This document shows positions 17,226 to 25,887 of a stretch of DNA of 45,888 nucleotides, one piece after another. Source of the stretch: Collinsella sp. (GTDB lineage Bacteria > Actinomycetota > Coriobacteriia > Coriobacteriales > Coriobacteriaceae); NCBI GenBank assembly GCA_019424965.1, contig JAHYYL010000018.1, positions 1 to 45,888 of the forward strand, written 5' to 3'. Made by a program: the position numbers and the translations under genes. Within the stretch, counting starts at the first letter, position 1, and each line of letters begins with the position of its first letter. The notes under the pieces were generated by a model, which ran no database searches, had not been told where the DNA came from, and saw only the letters and a list, made by a program, of their open reading frames with translations.

Positions 17226-17948
17226 ATGATCAAGAAGGTCATGGAGGACTACAAGGTCCTGTTGCGGAGCATTCCCGCGGCAACGGTTTCGCTGTTTATC
17301 GTGAGCGTTATCATGATGAACCTGCTGGCCAACAAAGAGCTCATCAGCCTGCCGTATCTGGCACTCGATTGCGGCTTTGTGGTGAGCTGGGTTTCGTTTT
17401 TGTGCCAGGACATGATCTGCAAGCGCTTTGGCGCCAAGGCATCCATCAAAATCTCTATCCTCGCACTGCTGGTCAACCTGGCTGTGAGCCTGTGCTTTTG
17501 GGCATGCTCGCTCACGCCCGGCATGTGGGGCGCCTACTACGACACGGGTATGATCGAGGTCAACACCGCCCTTAACGCCACCATCGGCGGCACCTGGTAC
17601 GTGGTGTTTGGATCTTCGCTCGCCATGCTCGTCTCTGCCGTCGTTAACTCCACGCTCAACCAGTCGCTCGGCCGTATGCTCAAAAAGAATAACTTTGCGA
17701 GCTTTGCCTTCCGCTCCTATGTGTCTACAGGCGTTGGCCAGTTTATCGACAACCTGGTCTTTGCCATTGTGGTGAGCCACACGTTCTTTGGTTGGACCTG
17801 GGTGCAGGTCCTTATGTGCTCGCTGACCGGCGCTGTTGCCGAGCTGCTGTGCGAGGTCTTCCTGAGCCCTGTGGGCTACAAGGTCGTGCGCGGCTGGGAG
17901 CGCGAGAATGTGGGCGCCGAGTATCTCGAGCGCCACGCAACCGCCTAA
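17226..17948 (+). CDS. VUT/YhhQ-family transporter (queuosine-precursor transporter type)
   Basis: A 240-residue membrane protein with about six TM helices. IVSVIMMNLLANKELISL, DCGFVVSWVSFLCQDMICKRFGAK and YVSTGVGQFIDNLVFAIV match the YhhQ/VUT family, whose Escherichia member imports preQ0/preQ1. The conserved acidic residues in LCQDM and FIDN are present. AAAGGAG precedes the ATG. The SDR gene begins 9 bp after its stop, so the pair forms an operon. I looked for a preQ1 riboswitch upstream and saw none. The substrate is therefore inferred from family only. Confidence 0.85.
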   Translation: MIKKVMEDYKVLLRSIPAATVSLFIVSVIMMNLLANKELISLPYLALDCGFVVSWVSFLCQDMICKRFGAKASIKISILALLVNLAVSLCFWACSLTPGMWGAYYDTGMIEVNTALNATIGGTWYVVFGSSLAMLVSAVVNSTLNQSLGRMLKKNNFASFAFRSYVSTGVGQFIDNLVFAIVVSHTFFGWTWVQVLMCSLTGAVAELLCEVFLSPVGYKVVRGWERENVGAEYLERHATA

Positions 17949-17957
17949 GGAGCAAAT

Positions 17958-18638
17958 ATGCGGGTTTTGATCACGGGCGCTTCGGGCGGTATCGGAGCCG
18001 CGTGCGTGCAGCGCTTTTTGGACGAGGGCCACGAGGTCGTGGGCTTTGATTTGCTGCCGGCAGCGATCGAGCACGAGCGCTATCGCCATCTGATCGTCGA
18101 TGTCCGCGAGCCGGACTCGTTTCCAGGCGAGCTTGAACCCCAGGTAATCGTAAACGTTGCCGGTGCGCAGGATTCGGCCGACGATATCGCCGCCAACCTG
18201 TGTGGCACCATCAACGTGACCGAGCGCTACGCCTTTGTGGGAGAGGGGCTTGCCGCCAAGCCGGCGCCGACTATCAAATCCGTGGTCAATGTGGGGTCCG
18301 CGAGCGGACATACGGGATCGGAGTTTCCCGCCTATGCCGCCAGCAAGGGCGGCGTTATCGCCTACACCAAGAACCTTGCAAACCGCCTGGCACCGCAGGC
18401 CATCGCCAACAGTGTGGACCCGGGCGGCGTTATCACGCCGCTCAACCGTTGCGTGATGGAAGACGAGCGCCTGTGGAACCAGATTATGGAGCTCACGCCG
18501 CTTAAACGCTGGGCCACCGCCCAAGAGATCGCCGAGTGGATCTACTTTGCGGGCGTGACCAACCGGTTTATGACCGGGCAGAGCCTGCTGATCGATGGCG
18601 GCGAGGCCGGCCGCACACAATTTATTTGGCCCGAATAG
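17958..18638 (+). CDS. Short-chain dehydrogenase/reductase (SDR)
   Basis: A 226-residue Rossmann enzyme. GASGGIG (7-13) binds NAD(P), NVAG (about 68-71) is the structural NNAG equivalent, and the catalytic Ser and YxxxK are in VNVGSASGHTGSEFPAYAASKGG. DPGGVITPL matches the PG motif, and the C-terminal FMTGQSLLIDGG is typical of classical SDRs. The chain is a little short (about 250 is usual), missing part of the region after the first strand. It is translationally close to the transporter gene, which may hint that it acts on the imported compound. The substrate cannot be read from sequence. Confidence 0.9.
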   Translation: MRVLITGASGGIGAACVQRFLDEGHEVVGFDLLPAAIEHERYRHLIVDVREPDSFPGELEPQVIVNVAGAQDSADDIAANLCGTINVTERYAFVGEGLAAKPAPTIKSVVNVGSASGHTGSEFPAYAASKGGVIAYTKNLANRLAPQAIANSVDPGGVITPLNRCVMEDERLWNQIMELTPLKRWATAQEIAEWIYFAGVTNRFMTGQSLLIDGGEAGRTQFIWPE

Positions 18639-18642
18639 GAAA

Positions 18643-18675
18643 CGCGCCCGATGGAAATCCGTCGGGCGCGTTTTT
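18643..18675 (+). terminator. Intrinsic terminator after the SDR gene
   Basis: Stem CGCGCCCGA/TCGGGCGCG (18643-18651 with 18662-18670), a 10-nt loop and a TTTTT run. It starts 5 bp after the SDR stop codon. Confidence 0.9.
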
Positions 18676-18688
18676 GATGTATTGATTT

Positions 18689-19414
18689 TTAGCCGAGGCA
18701 AGTCCAGTTGACGGGGGTCGAGCCGTGCTGTTCGAGTAGCCGATTGGCTGCCGAGAAGGGGCGCGACCCTATAAAGGCGGGGAGTTCTGCCGTGGCGCGG
18801 TTGGCCGAAAGCGGCGAGGGGTGCGTAGAAGCTAGGCAGAACTTGCCGGTTGCCTTGCCCGCGCCGATCGCGTCGAGCTTGCCCTCAACCATTTGCTGGG
18901 CAAAGCGGCCCCATGCCAAAAAGACGACCGGCTGGGGCAGCTGACAGCAGCGTTCGATAATATAGTCGGTGAGCGTGCTCCAGCCCAGCTTGGCGTGCGA
19001 ATTGGCGGCATGCTCGCGCACGGTGAGCGTAGTGTTGAGGAGCAGGACGCCCTGTTGTGCCCATGGGGTTAGGTCTCCCGTGGCAGGAAAGGGGCAGTCC
19101 AGATCGGCTTTGAGTTCCTTATAGATGTTGCGCAGGCTCGGCGGCAACTTGGTTTGCGTCGCGGGGACCGAGAACGATAACCCCATGGCCTGGTTGGGTC
19201 CGTGATAGGGATCTTGACCCAAGATGACAACCTTGACCTGGTCGGCCGGCGTGTAGGCGAGGGCATTGAGGATGTCGTCTTGTGCCGGGTAGATGGTCTG
19301 CTCGGCACGCAAAAGGGCGATGCGCTCGAGCAGCTGGTTCGTAGTGTCACGTACCGGCTGCGGCGCATCGCCCAACCAGGTTGCTATGTTGCGGTCGCGA
19401 GTTGCGGTGTCCAT
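18689..19414 (-). CDS. ung: Uracil-DNA glycosylase, family 1
   Basis: A 241-residue base-excision repair enzyme that removes uracil from DNA. VVILGQDPYHGPNQAMGLSFSV carries the catalytic Asp (GQDPYHG), VLLLNTTLTV the uracil-binding Asn, and STHPSPLSA the DNA-intercalating/His loop. Length is standard. AAAGGAG precedes the ATG. The gene is convergent with the SDR gene across the terminator. It is followed upstream by the DMT transporter on the same strand with an 88-bp gap, so it may have its own promoter. Confidence 0.97.
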   Translation of the reverse strand: MDTATRDRNIATWLGDAPQPVRDTTNQLLERIALLRAEQTIYPAQDDILNALAYTPADQVKVVILGQDPYHGPNQAMGLSFSVPATQTKLPPSLRNIYKELKADLDCPFPATGDLTPWAQQGVLLLNTTLTVREHAANSHAKLGWSTLTDYIIERCCQLPQPVVFLAWGRFAQQMVEGKLDAIGAGKATGKFCLASTHPSPLSANRATAELPAFIGSRPFSAANRLLEQHGSTPVNWTCLG

Positions 19415-19502
19415 GGGGCTCCTTTATGGCAGATACTCTGTTGGTATCTATTGTAAAGGCGCACCGGTTGCCTTTATGCCGCGGCTGTATGAAGAGTGGG
19501 GT

Positions 19503-20405
19503 CTACGAGACGCGCTCGGGCGTTCCTGCCATACGAGCCTGTTCATGCGCGCGTAGGCGCGGAAGCTCGACGGTTGCCACCATGACGCCGGTGAGGATGA
19601 GGGCGGCGCCAAAGAAGGCGATGGGGCTCAGGACCTCGCCGACCAGGAAGAACGAGAAGACGGCGGAGCAGACCGGCTCGAGCGAGAAGGCAAAGCCGGT
19701 GGTCTCGGCGGGCACGTGGGGCTGCACGAGCGTCTGGGTGATAAAGCCGTAGGCAGAGCAGATGAGTGCGAGCGCGACGACGACCGCGACCTCGCTCGGC
19801 GTGCTGGGAAGCGTAAAGCCGCCAAAGGCAAATGCGGCGATGCCCGAGAACAGGCCGCCAAAGCCCAGCTGCCAAACACCCAAGGCCAGTGGGTCGACTT
19901 CTTCGACAAAGCGCTTGGCTACGATAATGTGGCTGGCATAGATAAAGGCTGAGAGCAACATGATGATCGCGCCGGGATTCAGGCTGGTAAAGTCGGCGCC
20001 CGAGAGCAGCAGCATACCGCAGGTGACGATGGCGGTGCCGACGAGCACCTTGCGCTCGGGGGCGCGACGCAGCAGGGCGGCGTTGGCAAACGGCACGATC
20101 ACGACCGTCAGGCTCTGCAAAAAGCCGGCGGTGGAGGCGGAAGTAAGGCTGGAGCCCAAGCACATGCAGGTGAGCTCGGTTGCCATGATGGCGCCGATGA
20201 TGGCGGCGCGAACCATAAGGTCGCGATTGATGCGGAAAGCGCGCTTATGGAAGAGCAGCAGGCAGGCCACAAAGGCGATGATGCAGCGCAGCGCAACGAT
20301 GCTCGTGGCGTTCATGCTGTCCATGCCGATCTTCATGAGGGGGTACGAAAAGCCCCATGCGACGGGAACGGAAAATGAGAGCGCGATTGCTTTTTTGCGA
20401 TCCAT
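19503..20405 (-). CDS. EamA/DMT-superfamily transporter
   Basis: A 300-residue protein with ten hydrophobic segments arranged as two EamA repeats. The N-terminal SFSVPVAWGFSYPLMKIGMDSMNATSIVALRCIIAF and the second-repeat start LNPGAIIMLLSAFIYASHIIVAKRF are typical. LVGEVLSPIAFFGAALILTGVM near the end is the conserved repeat terminus. It likely exports a metabolite or drug across the inner membrane. AAAAGGAG precedes the ATG. It faces a LysR gene across a 158-bp divergent intergenic region, the classic arrangement of a LysR regulator controlling its neighbour. Confidence 0.9.
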   Translation of the reverse strand: MDRKKAIALSFSVPVAWGFSYPLMKIGMDSMNATSIVALRCIIAFVACLLLFHKRAFRINRDLMVRAAIIGAIMATELTCMCLGSSLTSASTAGFLQSLTVVIVPFANAALLRRAPERKVLVGTAIVTCGMLLLSGADFTSLNPGAIIMLLSAFIYASHIIVAKRFVEEVDPLALGVWQLGFGGLFSGIAAFAFGGFTLPSTPSEVAVVVALALICSAYGFITQTLVQPHVPAETTGFAFSLEPVCSAVFSFFLVGEVLSPIAFFGAALILTGVMVATVELPRLRAHEQARMAGTPERVS

Positions 20406-20485
20406 GGGACTCCTTTTGTTACAGAACGGTTTCGCAAAAAGGATTCTGCTCCCAGATGTGGATGTAGTAAAGCGAATGTATCTTC

Positions 20486-20504
20486 AGTATGATTAAGAAA
20501 TACT
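20486..20504. promoter_or_regulatory. Candidate LysR box in divergent promoter region
   Basis: AGTAT-N9-ATACT (20486-20504) contains a T-N11-A core, the usual LysR-family recognition pattern. It lies between the DMT transporter and LysR genes in an AT-richer stretch. Confidence 0.5.
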
Positions 20505-20563
20505 AATGTTGCTAGAAAAAGCGCTGGCAAAACGTTTTACGGCTACATCGATGTGGAGGCACG

Positions 20564-21430
20564 ATGGCATCGCGGTATCAGATTGTATGTATGGTGGTCG
20601 ATTGCGGCAGTCTGAAGGGCGCGGCCGACGAGCTGGGCTATACGCAAAGCGCGGTGAGCCAGGCCGTCAAGGCGCTCGAGCGCGAGCTGGGCACCACGAT
20701 TATCGAGCGCGGTAAGCAGGGCGTATCGCTTACGCGCGACGGCAAACAGTATCTGCCGTATCTGCGCCAGATTGTAACTGCCGAGGCCGAGCTTGAGGGC
20801 AAGCGTCAGGAGTTGCTGGGGCTTTCGTCGACTGACATTCGCATTGCGACGTTTACCAACGTGAGTCGTACCGTGCTGCCGCGCGTGATCCGCGACTTTG
20901 GGGCCCTGCACCCGGGCGTTCACTTTACGCTCAAGCAGGGCGATTACACGCGCAACGCCCAGTGGGTGCACGATGGCGTGGTTGACTTTTGCTTTACGGC
21001 ACGCGGATTTACCGCGGGGCTCGAGAAGCGCGTGGTCTATCATGACGAGTTGGTAGCATTGTTGCCGGCCGCGCATCCGCTGGCGGCAAAGGAAAAGGTG
21101 ACACTCGCCGACCTAGCGTCCGAGCCGTTTGTGCTGCTGGATGAGGGCGAACAGAGCCTGGTGCTCGATGCATTTGCGGCGCATGGGCTGTCACCGCACG
21201 TGACGAGCGAGGTGACCGACGACTACACCATCATGGCGATGGTGGAGGAGGGCCTAGGCGTGAGTATGCTGTATCGCCGTACCGTCGAGGGCATGCGGGC
21301 CGATATTCGCGTACGACCCATCGTGCATGCTCCTTCGCGTGACGTGGTTGCAGCCTGGCGCAGCTGGGACACCATGCCTGTCGCCACGAGGCACTTTATC
21401 GACTATATGAGCTCGCATATTGTCAATTAA
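20564..21430 (+). CDS. LysR-family transcriptional regulator
   Basis: A 288-residue protein. Residues about 1-60 are the LysR winged helix (VVDCGSLKGAADELGYTQSAVSQAVKALERELGTTIIER), followed by a linker helix and a two-lobed effector domain (about 90-285; IRIATFTNVSRTVLPRVIRDF, DELVALLPAAHPLA, EGLGVSMLYRRTV). GGAGG precedes the ATG. The domain order and length are normal. It is divergent from the DMT transporter, which is its most likely target. The inducer is unknown. Confidence 0.93.
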   Translation: MASRYQIVCMVVDCGSLKGAADELGYTQSAVSQAVKALERELGTTIIERGKQGVSLTRDGKQYLPYLRQIVTAEAELEGKRQELLGLSSTDIRIATFTNVSRTVLPRVIRDFGALHPGVHFTLKQGDYTRNAQWVHDGVVDFCFTARGFTAGLEKRVVYHDELVALLPAAHPLAAKEKVTLADLASEPFVLLDEGEQSLVLDAFAAHGLSPHVTSEVTDDYTIMAMVEEGLGVSMLYRRTVEGMRADIRVRPIVHAPSRDVVAAWRSWDTMPVATRHFIDYMSSHIVN

Positions 21431-21457
21431 TGATTGGCGTGGCGTTGAGAGTGGTGA

Positions 21458-22840
21458 TTAGCGGGCTGTCGCTTTGGCTTGTGCTAGACGGTAGGTGCGT
21501 GCCGGGTGGCAGAGCAATACCGCCACGACCATAAAGAACGCCGTGGTGCCCAGGCTGATGGGGTAGACCATCATGATGTTCGCAAAGGTGCGGAAGTGTG
21601 GGAACACGCAGAATACCCAATAGAAGCGGATGCCGCAGACGCAGATCATGGTGATGAGGGCGGGCATGAGCGAGATGCCAAAGCCGCGCAGGTAGCCGGA
21701 CATGTTTTCGTAGAACATGCTAAAAGCGTACGCCGGGAAGATCGAACACACGCGGATATAGCCGATCGAGACGATGTTGGGGTCGCTGTTAAAGAGCGAC
21801 AGAATCTCGCGCCCCAGACCGACGATGATGACGATGGTGGTGAGCGCGACGATACCGCCTTCGACCAGGCAGACCTTGAGCGTTTTGGTGCAGCGGTCGA
21901 TTTGGCGAGCGCCGTGGTTTTGCCCCACAAAGGTGGTGCAGGCCTGGCTAAAGCTGTTGAGCAGGTTGTAGCACACGTACTCCAGGCTCATGGCAGCGCT
22001 GGATGCCGCCATGACCTCGGTGCCCAAGCTGTTGATGGCGGACTGGATGATGATGTTAGCGACGGCAAAGACGGCGCTTTGGATGCCGGCGGGCAGGCCG
22101 ATCTTAACGATGCGCTTGAGGGCGACGGGGTCGATAGCCAGATCGCGCAGGGTGACGCGGACGACGGAATCGGTCTTGAGCAGACGGATAAAGAGCGTGA
22201 CTGCGCTGACGGTATAGGCGATGGCGGTGGCGATGGCGACACCCGCGACGCCCCAGTGGAGCACGGGGACAAAGATGAGGTCCAGGCCAATGTTGAGGAC
22301 GGTGGACACGGCAAGCGCCTGCAGCGGCATGCGGGTGATGCCGACGGAGCGGAAGATTGCGGCCTCAAAGTTGTAGAGCAAGATCGAGGGCATGCTGAGC
22401 AAAAAGACGCGCAGGTAGAGCGATGCGAGCGGCATGGTTTCGTCAGGGACGTTGAGCGCGGCGAGCATGGGCTCGGCAAAGATCTCGCCCAGTGCGATGA
22501 CGACAAAGCCCACGAGTGCCATCAGAATCGAGGTATGGACGGCGCGCTTGACCATGTTCTGATCGTTGCGGCCGATGGCGTTGGCGATGACCACGTTGGA
22601 GCCAAGCGACATGCCGATAAACAGGTTGAGCATAAGACTGGTAAGCGGAACATTGGAGCCGACCGCCGCCATGGCGAGGGTTCCCTGGTCGCCCGAGAAG
22701 TTGCCGATGATGACCGTGGCGATGAGGTTCGATAGCTGCTCCAAGATGCTCGTGGCGGCGACGGGAAAGGCGAATAGGGGAATATTGCGCCACAGCGAGC
22801 CGGTGGTCATGTCAATGTGCTTGGACGCGGTATCAGTCAT
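21458..22840 (-). CDS. MATE-family efflux transporter
   Basis: A 460-residue membrane protein with about 12 TM helices in two homologous halves. NIPLFAFPVAATSILEQLSNLIATVIIGNF is the typical MATE start, and AMAAVGSNVPLTSLMLNLFIGMSLGSNVVIANAIGRND follows it. LPAGIQSAVFAVANIIIQSAINSLG begins the second half. MATE proteins export drugs or metabolites with Na+ or H+ antiport. The ribosome binding site is weak (GAGAG). It converges with the LysR gene (27 bp gap) and no regulator is adjacent in its own direction. Confidence 0.93.
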   Translation of the reverse strand: MTDTASKHIDMTTGSLWRNIPLFAFPVAATSILEQLSNLIATVIIGNFSGDQGTLAMAAVGSNVPLTSLMLNLFIGMSLGSNVVIANAIGRNDQNMVKRAVHTSILMALVGFVVIALGEIFAEPMLAALNVPDETMPLASLYLRVFLLSMPSILLYNFEAAIFRSVGITRMPLQALAVSTVLNIGLDLIFVPVLHWGVAGVAIATAIAYTVSAVTLFIRLLKTDSVVRVTLRDLAIDPVALKRIVKIGLPAGIQSAVFAVANIIIQSAINSLGTEVMAASSAAMSLEYVCYNLLNSFSQACTTFVGQNHGARQIDRCTKTLKVCLVEGGIVALTTIVIIVGLGREILSLFNSDPNIVSIGYIRVCSIFPAYAFSMFYENMSGYLRGFGISLMPALITMICVCGIRFYWVFCVFPHFRTFANIMMVYPISLGTTAFFMVVAVLLCHPARTYRLAQAKATAR

Positions 22841-22912
22841 ACGCTCTCAATCTCTAATATGCTCTTTCGTGCTTATTTGCGCAGACGATGATACTCCTAA
22901 TGCAGCCAGCCG

Positions 22913-22972
22913 GCACTTAGGGACGTTCCTTTTCTGTCGGCAGCTGGGGACACTCCTTGTCTCTTCTATGAC
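22913..22972. repeat. Decayed copies of GGGACGTTCC/GGGGACACTCC repeats
   Basis: GGCACTTAGGGACGTTCC and GGGGACACTCCTTG lie in tandem with CTATGACTAG after them. They resemble the arms of family B (GGGGACGTTC, ATGACTAG) but no longer form a clean hairpin. Probably a degraded repeat upstream of the rlmA-like gene. Confidence 0.45.
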
Positions 22973-23031
22973 TAGGTGGGGAAGGCGTGCGACAATGGTG
23001 GGCGTTGTGTTGTTCGCGCTAAGGAGTTGCC

Positions 23032-23847
23032 ATGTTGTTGTGTCCCGTTTGCCATGAACCGTTGGTGGACGACGAGCGCGGTGCTGCATGCGCGGGCGGA
23101 CACCGATTTGACCGTGCGCGCGAGGGCTATCTCTATCTGCTGCGCTCGTCCAAGAGCGGCGACTCCATGGGTGATCCCAAGTCGCAGGCGCGCAGCCGTC
23201 GTGACTTTCTGAACCGTGGATACTACGCGCCGTTGCGCGATGCGATGGTCGAGCTGGTGCGCGAGCGGGTGTCTGGACGTGCCGCGTCTACGAACTGCCC
23301 CATGACGCTGCTCGATATTTGCTGCGGCGAGGGCTACTACACCAGCGCTATGGGCGCGGTGCCGGGCGTAGATGCTTACGGTTTCGACCTGGGCAAGGAG
23401 ATGGTGCGCCTTGCCGCCAAGCGCGGCGATGCGACGTACTTCGTGGCCAACATGAAAGATATCCCCGTGGCTGATGGCGCCTTTGATATGGTGACCGAGC
23501 TCTTCGCTCCCTTTAACGAGCGTGAGTTTGCCCGCGTGCTGGCGCCAGAGGGTTCGCTCTACACCGTGGTGCCGGGTGCTCGGCATCTGTTTGGCCTCAA
23601 AGAGGTGCTCTACGACACGCCATATCTCAACGACGAGAAGCTGCCGAAGACTACCGAGCTCGAGTTGGTCGGAATGCAGCGGGTGTCTGCGAACATTACG
23701 CTCCAGACCCAGGCTGACATCGAGGCGGTGTTCCAGATGACGCCGTACTACTACCGCACGCGCCCCGCCGACAAAGAGCGCCTGGCAAACCTGGACACCC
23801 TTCAAACCGACATCGACTTCATCATCGCCGAGTACCGCCACAGCTAA
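23032..23847 (+). CDS. RlmA-like 23S rRNA (guanine-N1)-methyltransferase
   Basis: A 271-residue SAM methyltransferase. The N-terminal zinc finger CPVCHEPL...CAGGHRFD (Cys 4, Cys 7, then Cys and His) is diagnostic for RlmA/TlrB-type enzymes. REGYLYLL, GDPKSQARSRRDFLNRGYYAPL and the SAM motif LLDICCGEGYYTSAM follow. NMKDIPVADGAFDMVTELFAPF is the family core near residues 140-160. RlmA methylates G745 and its TlrB relatives G748 of 23S rRNA; which applies here cannot be decided by eye. AAGGAG precedes the ATG. Confidence 0.9.
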   Translation: MLLCPVCHEPLVDDERGAACAGGHRFDRAREGYLYLLRSSKSGDSMGDPKSQARSRRDFLNRGYYAPLRDAMVELVRERVSGRAASTNCPMTLLDICCGEGYYTSAMGAVPGVDAYGFDLGKEMVRLAAKRGDATYFVANMKDIPVADGAFDMVTELFAPFNEREFARVLAPEGSLYTVVPGARHLFGLKEVLYDTPYLNDEKLPKTTELELVGMQRVSANITLQTQADIEAVFQMTPYYYRTRPADKERLANLDTLQTDIDFIIAEYRHS

Positions 23848-23850
23848 CAA

Positions 23851-23901
23851 CCTGCCAAAAAGGGACAGGTTTATTTTGGCAGGGTTTATCTGGGCAAACG
23901 T
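23851..23901. repeat. Family C palindrome (CCTGCCAAAAAGGGACAGG) with half-element tail
   Basis: CCTGCCAAAA...TTTTGGCAGG forms a hairpin around GGGACAGGTTTA. The tail GTTTATCTGGGCAAACG matches, in reverse complement, the second half of the element at 44648-44749. This is therefore one half of that composite repeat. It lies 3 bp after the rlmA-like stop. Confidence 0.85.
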
Positions 23902-23939
23902 AAAGGGCCGACCGCGTTGCTGCGCGATCGGCCCTTTTT
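23902..23939. terminator. Bidirectional intrinsic terminator
   Basis: AAAGGGCCGACCGCG (23902-23916) pairs with CGCGATCGGCCCTTT (23923-23937) with one mismatch and a 6-nt loop. T-runs lie on both strands. It serves the rlmA-like gene and the convergent small membrane protein gene. Confidence 0.9.
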
Positions 23940-23975
23940 AGCTGCTTGATAGCAGGGGTTATGGGAGGCAGGTGC

Positions 23976-24377
23976 CTACAGGCGGTCCTTGTTTTCGGCC
24001 TTAATGTCGTGTGCCTGCTGAATAAAGAACAGGTCGTACACCACGATGACAAAGGCGCCATAGTTGATGGCGTCGCCGCCAAACGCGGGGAGCGTGAGCA
24101 CAGCCTGCGCAATCGTGGCGATTGCGGCGACGATGCCGAGCTTAAACGCGCCGCCTACCTGCGAAGGCTTGTTGGCGCCCTTGATGCCCGCAACACCTGC
24201 GGCAAGGTCGATGAGGCCCTTGGCGACCAGCACGACCGTGGCGAGCATAGCGTACGGCCCGTAGGTGGACTCGAACTTGCCGGTCGCGATGCCGGCGATT
24301 CCAATGACGAGACTGGCGATGCCCAGAACAAAATAAATCAGGGCAAGGATTTTGAGTGTCTTGCGAGCGGCGCTCAT
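23976..24377 (-). CDS. Small four-TM membrane protein, unknown function
   Basis: A 133-residue hydrophobic protein with four predicted TM helices (about 8-32, 44-66, 78-98, 105-122) and a short charged tail (HDIKAENKDRL). The start at 24377 has AAAGGA upstream; the frame is open much further but without start signals. Gly/Ala-rich helices and the GIAGIATGKFESTYGP loop give no family I can name. The gene ends against the bidirectional terminator. Likely inner-membrane; no partner is evident. Confidence 0.8.
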   Translation of the reverse strand: MSAARKTLKILALIYFVLGIASLVIGIAGIATGKFESTYGPYAMLATVVLVAKGLIDLAAGVAGIKGANKPSQVGGAFKLGIVAAIATIAQAVLTLPAFGGDAINYGAFVIVVYDLFFIQQAHDIKAENKDRL

Positions 24378-24605
24378 AGCTGGTCCTTTCGATGCGGGCG
24401 CGGAGAATCTGTCGCACCCAGGTTGCGGCACATATCGTGAAGCACATTGTAGTTCAACGGGGCGATGCATGCGTTTGAAAGCGTCTCTTGCCTGTACGGT
24501 CCAACCTTTCAAAAAGGAAAGCTGGACGTAAGCCAAATCGATGGCAGCACATGTACGGCGCTGCGATGATGAGGCCGTAACAAGGAGTTGGTCTAAGGAG
24601 GAGCC

Positions 24606-24749
24606 ATGATGTACGGAACAGGGCAAGTGCGCGAGCCGCGGTCGTTGGGAAGGCGCATGAGCGATTCCGTGATCGCTGCCGTATGCACGGGATTGATGGC
24701 GGTGCTTTGCATTGGGATGCTGTGGGCCATGTCGCATGTGGGACAATAG
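24606..24749 (+). CDS. Small single-TM protein, 47 residues
   Basis: A short open frame with a very good ribosome binding site (AAGGAGGA, 6 bp before the ATG). The protein has a basic, soluble N-terminus (MMYGTGQVREPRSLGRRM) and one TM helix (about 20-43, SVIAAVCTGLMAVLCIGMLW), ending MSHVGQ. The arrangement predicts a cytoplasmic N-terminus. A second ATG follows the first immediately. It lies between two opposite genes with no other use for the strong ribosome binding site, which supports it being real. Function unknown. Confidence 0.6.
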   Translation: MMYGTGQVREPRSLGRRMSDSVIAAVCTGLMAVLCIGMLWAMSHVGQ

Positions 24750-24812
24750 CGGACGGTTGGGTGCCGACATCAACGGCGCTCACGTATCCGTATTGCTTGT
24801 GAAGGAGTGCCC

Positions 24813-25517
24813 ATGGGCGTCGTCGATCCCTTTTCTGTTGCTCGGGCCGCGGGGCTTGAGCTGATCGGGAAGCCCGAGGGCCTTACGCTCACCGATGGCT
24901 TGATGGAGTTGCGAGCCGATTTTGCTCGCATGCTTCCACGGCTCAAGCAGGGCCGCCAGCAGCAGGAGCTGCTGGTAAAGGCCGCGCGCACAAAAGGCAT
25001 CGAGCAACCATGGGCGATTGATGCCACAGCAGGCTTTGGCGAGGACTCGCTGCTGCTGGCGGCCGCGGGCTTTACCGTCGATCTGTATGAACAGGATTGC
25101 GTGATCGCGGCGCTTCTCAAGGATGCCTTGGATCGCGCGGCAGACGATCCGGCGCTTGCAGCTACCGTGTCGCGCATGCGCTTGCATGCGGGCGAGGACA
25201 GCATCGCCGGCCTTCGCCATGTAGCTGAGTTGATCGGGCAGGGCGAGCTCGCGACTCCCGACGTGGTGTATCTGGACCCCATGTTTCCCGAGCGCACCAA
25301 GAGCGCGGCGGTGAAAAAGAAGTTCCAGCTCTTGCACCATCTGGAGCAGCCGTGCGCCGATGAGGGGGCACTGGTCGAAGCCGCGCTTGCGGTGCGCCCA
25401 CGCAAGGTCGTTATCAAGCGGCCGGTGAAGGGGCCGCTGCTTGCCGGCGTTAAGCCGAGCTATCAGCTTGCGGGCAAGGCCGTTCGCTACGATGTTTTGG
25501 TACCGCCGCGCCCGTAG
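24813..25517 (+). CDS. RsmJ-like 16S rRNA (guanine-N2)-methyltransferase
   Basis: A 234-residue SAM methyltransferase. AIDATAGFGEDSLLLAAAG is the SAM-binding motif in the form typical of RsmJ, DLYEQD the second acidic motif, and VVYLDPMFPERTKSA the catalytic DPMFP loop. KRPVKGPLL near the C-terminus also fits. RsmJ makes m2G1516 in 16S rRNA. GAAGGAG precedes the ATG at 24813; a GTG two codons earlier overlaps that site and is unlikely. RsmJ is best known from Gammaproteobacteria, so this family assignment rests on motifs and the exact target is uncertain. Confidence 0.85.
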   Translation: MGVVDPFSVARAAGLELIGKPEGLTLTDGLMELRADFARMLPRLKQGRQQQELLVKAARTKGIEQPWAIDATAGFGEDSLLLAAAGFTVDLYEQDCVIAALLKDALDRAADDPALAATVSRMRLHAGEDSIAGLRHVAELIGQGELATPDVVYLDPMFPERTKSAAVKKKFQLLHHLEQPCADEGALVEAALAVRPRKVVIKRPVKGPLLAGVKPSYQLAGKAVRYDVLVPPRP

Positions 25518-25565
25518 CTTGCGGGCGATGCCCGGCGCTTCGCCCGCGCCGGGCCGATGCGGATC

Positions 25566-25862
25566 CTATTTCCAAGGGTGCGACGTCAGGTGCCAGCCGC
25601 CGCAGTATTCGCATTTGTAGCAGGCCAAACCACGTCTCCCGCGGTTTTCGCAGTCGGCCATAACTGCCTCGGCCTCGGCGCGCGTGTCGTAACGGTTTTT
25701 GCGTTCGCACGACTTGTAGCGCCAGGCTTCATCGCGCTCGGCGTCCAGGGCGTCGCGGCGCTCGTCTTCGCGCGCAAACAGATCGCTCATATCGCCGCCG
25801 GTGGCAGCGCCCAAAAACTCGCTCTTTGCCTTTGACCAGGCGGCTCGCTTTTTGCTCCCCAT
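25566..25862 (-). CDS. Small zinc-ribbon-like protein, unknown function
   Basis: A 98-residue, highly charged protein. The N-terminal two thirds are rich in Lys, Arg, Glu and Asp and probably helical (KKRAAWSKAKSEFLG, REDERRDALDAERDEAW). The C-terminus holds CERKNRYDTRAEAEAVMADCE and then ACYKCEYCGGWHLTSHPW. The CxxC-GGWHLT ending resembles short zinc-binding modules found in many phage and actinobacterial proteins, in which a CxxCxxWHLT knuckle binds metal. The ATG at 25862 has GAGGGG upstream; a TTG 7 codons earlier is possible. It is divergent from the GNAT gene. Confidence 0.75.
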   Translation of the reverse strand: MGSKKRAAWSKAKSEFLGAATGGDMSDLFAREDERRDALDAERDEAWRYKSCERKNRYDTRAEAEAVMADCENRGRRGLACYKCEYCGGWHLTSHPWK

Positions 25863-25887
25863 CTGCTTCGCGCCCCTCTTCAAACGC

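Noticed and set aside
21506..22735. 409-residue forward frame opposite the MATE gene
   Set aside because: Extremely Asp/Gly/His-rich composition typical of an antisense frame of a membrane protein gene.
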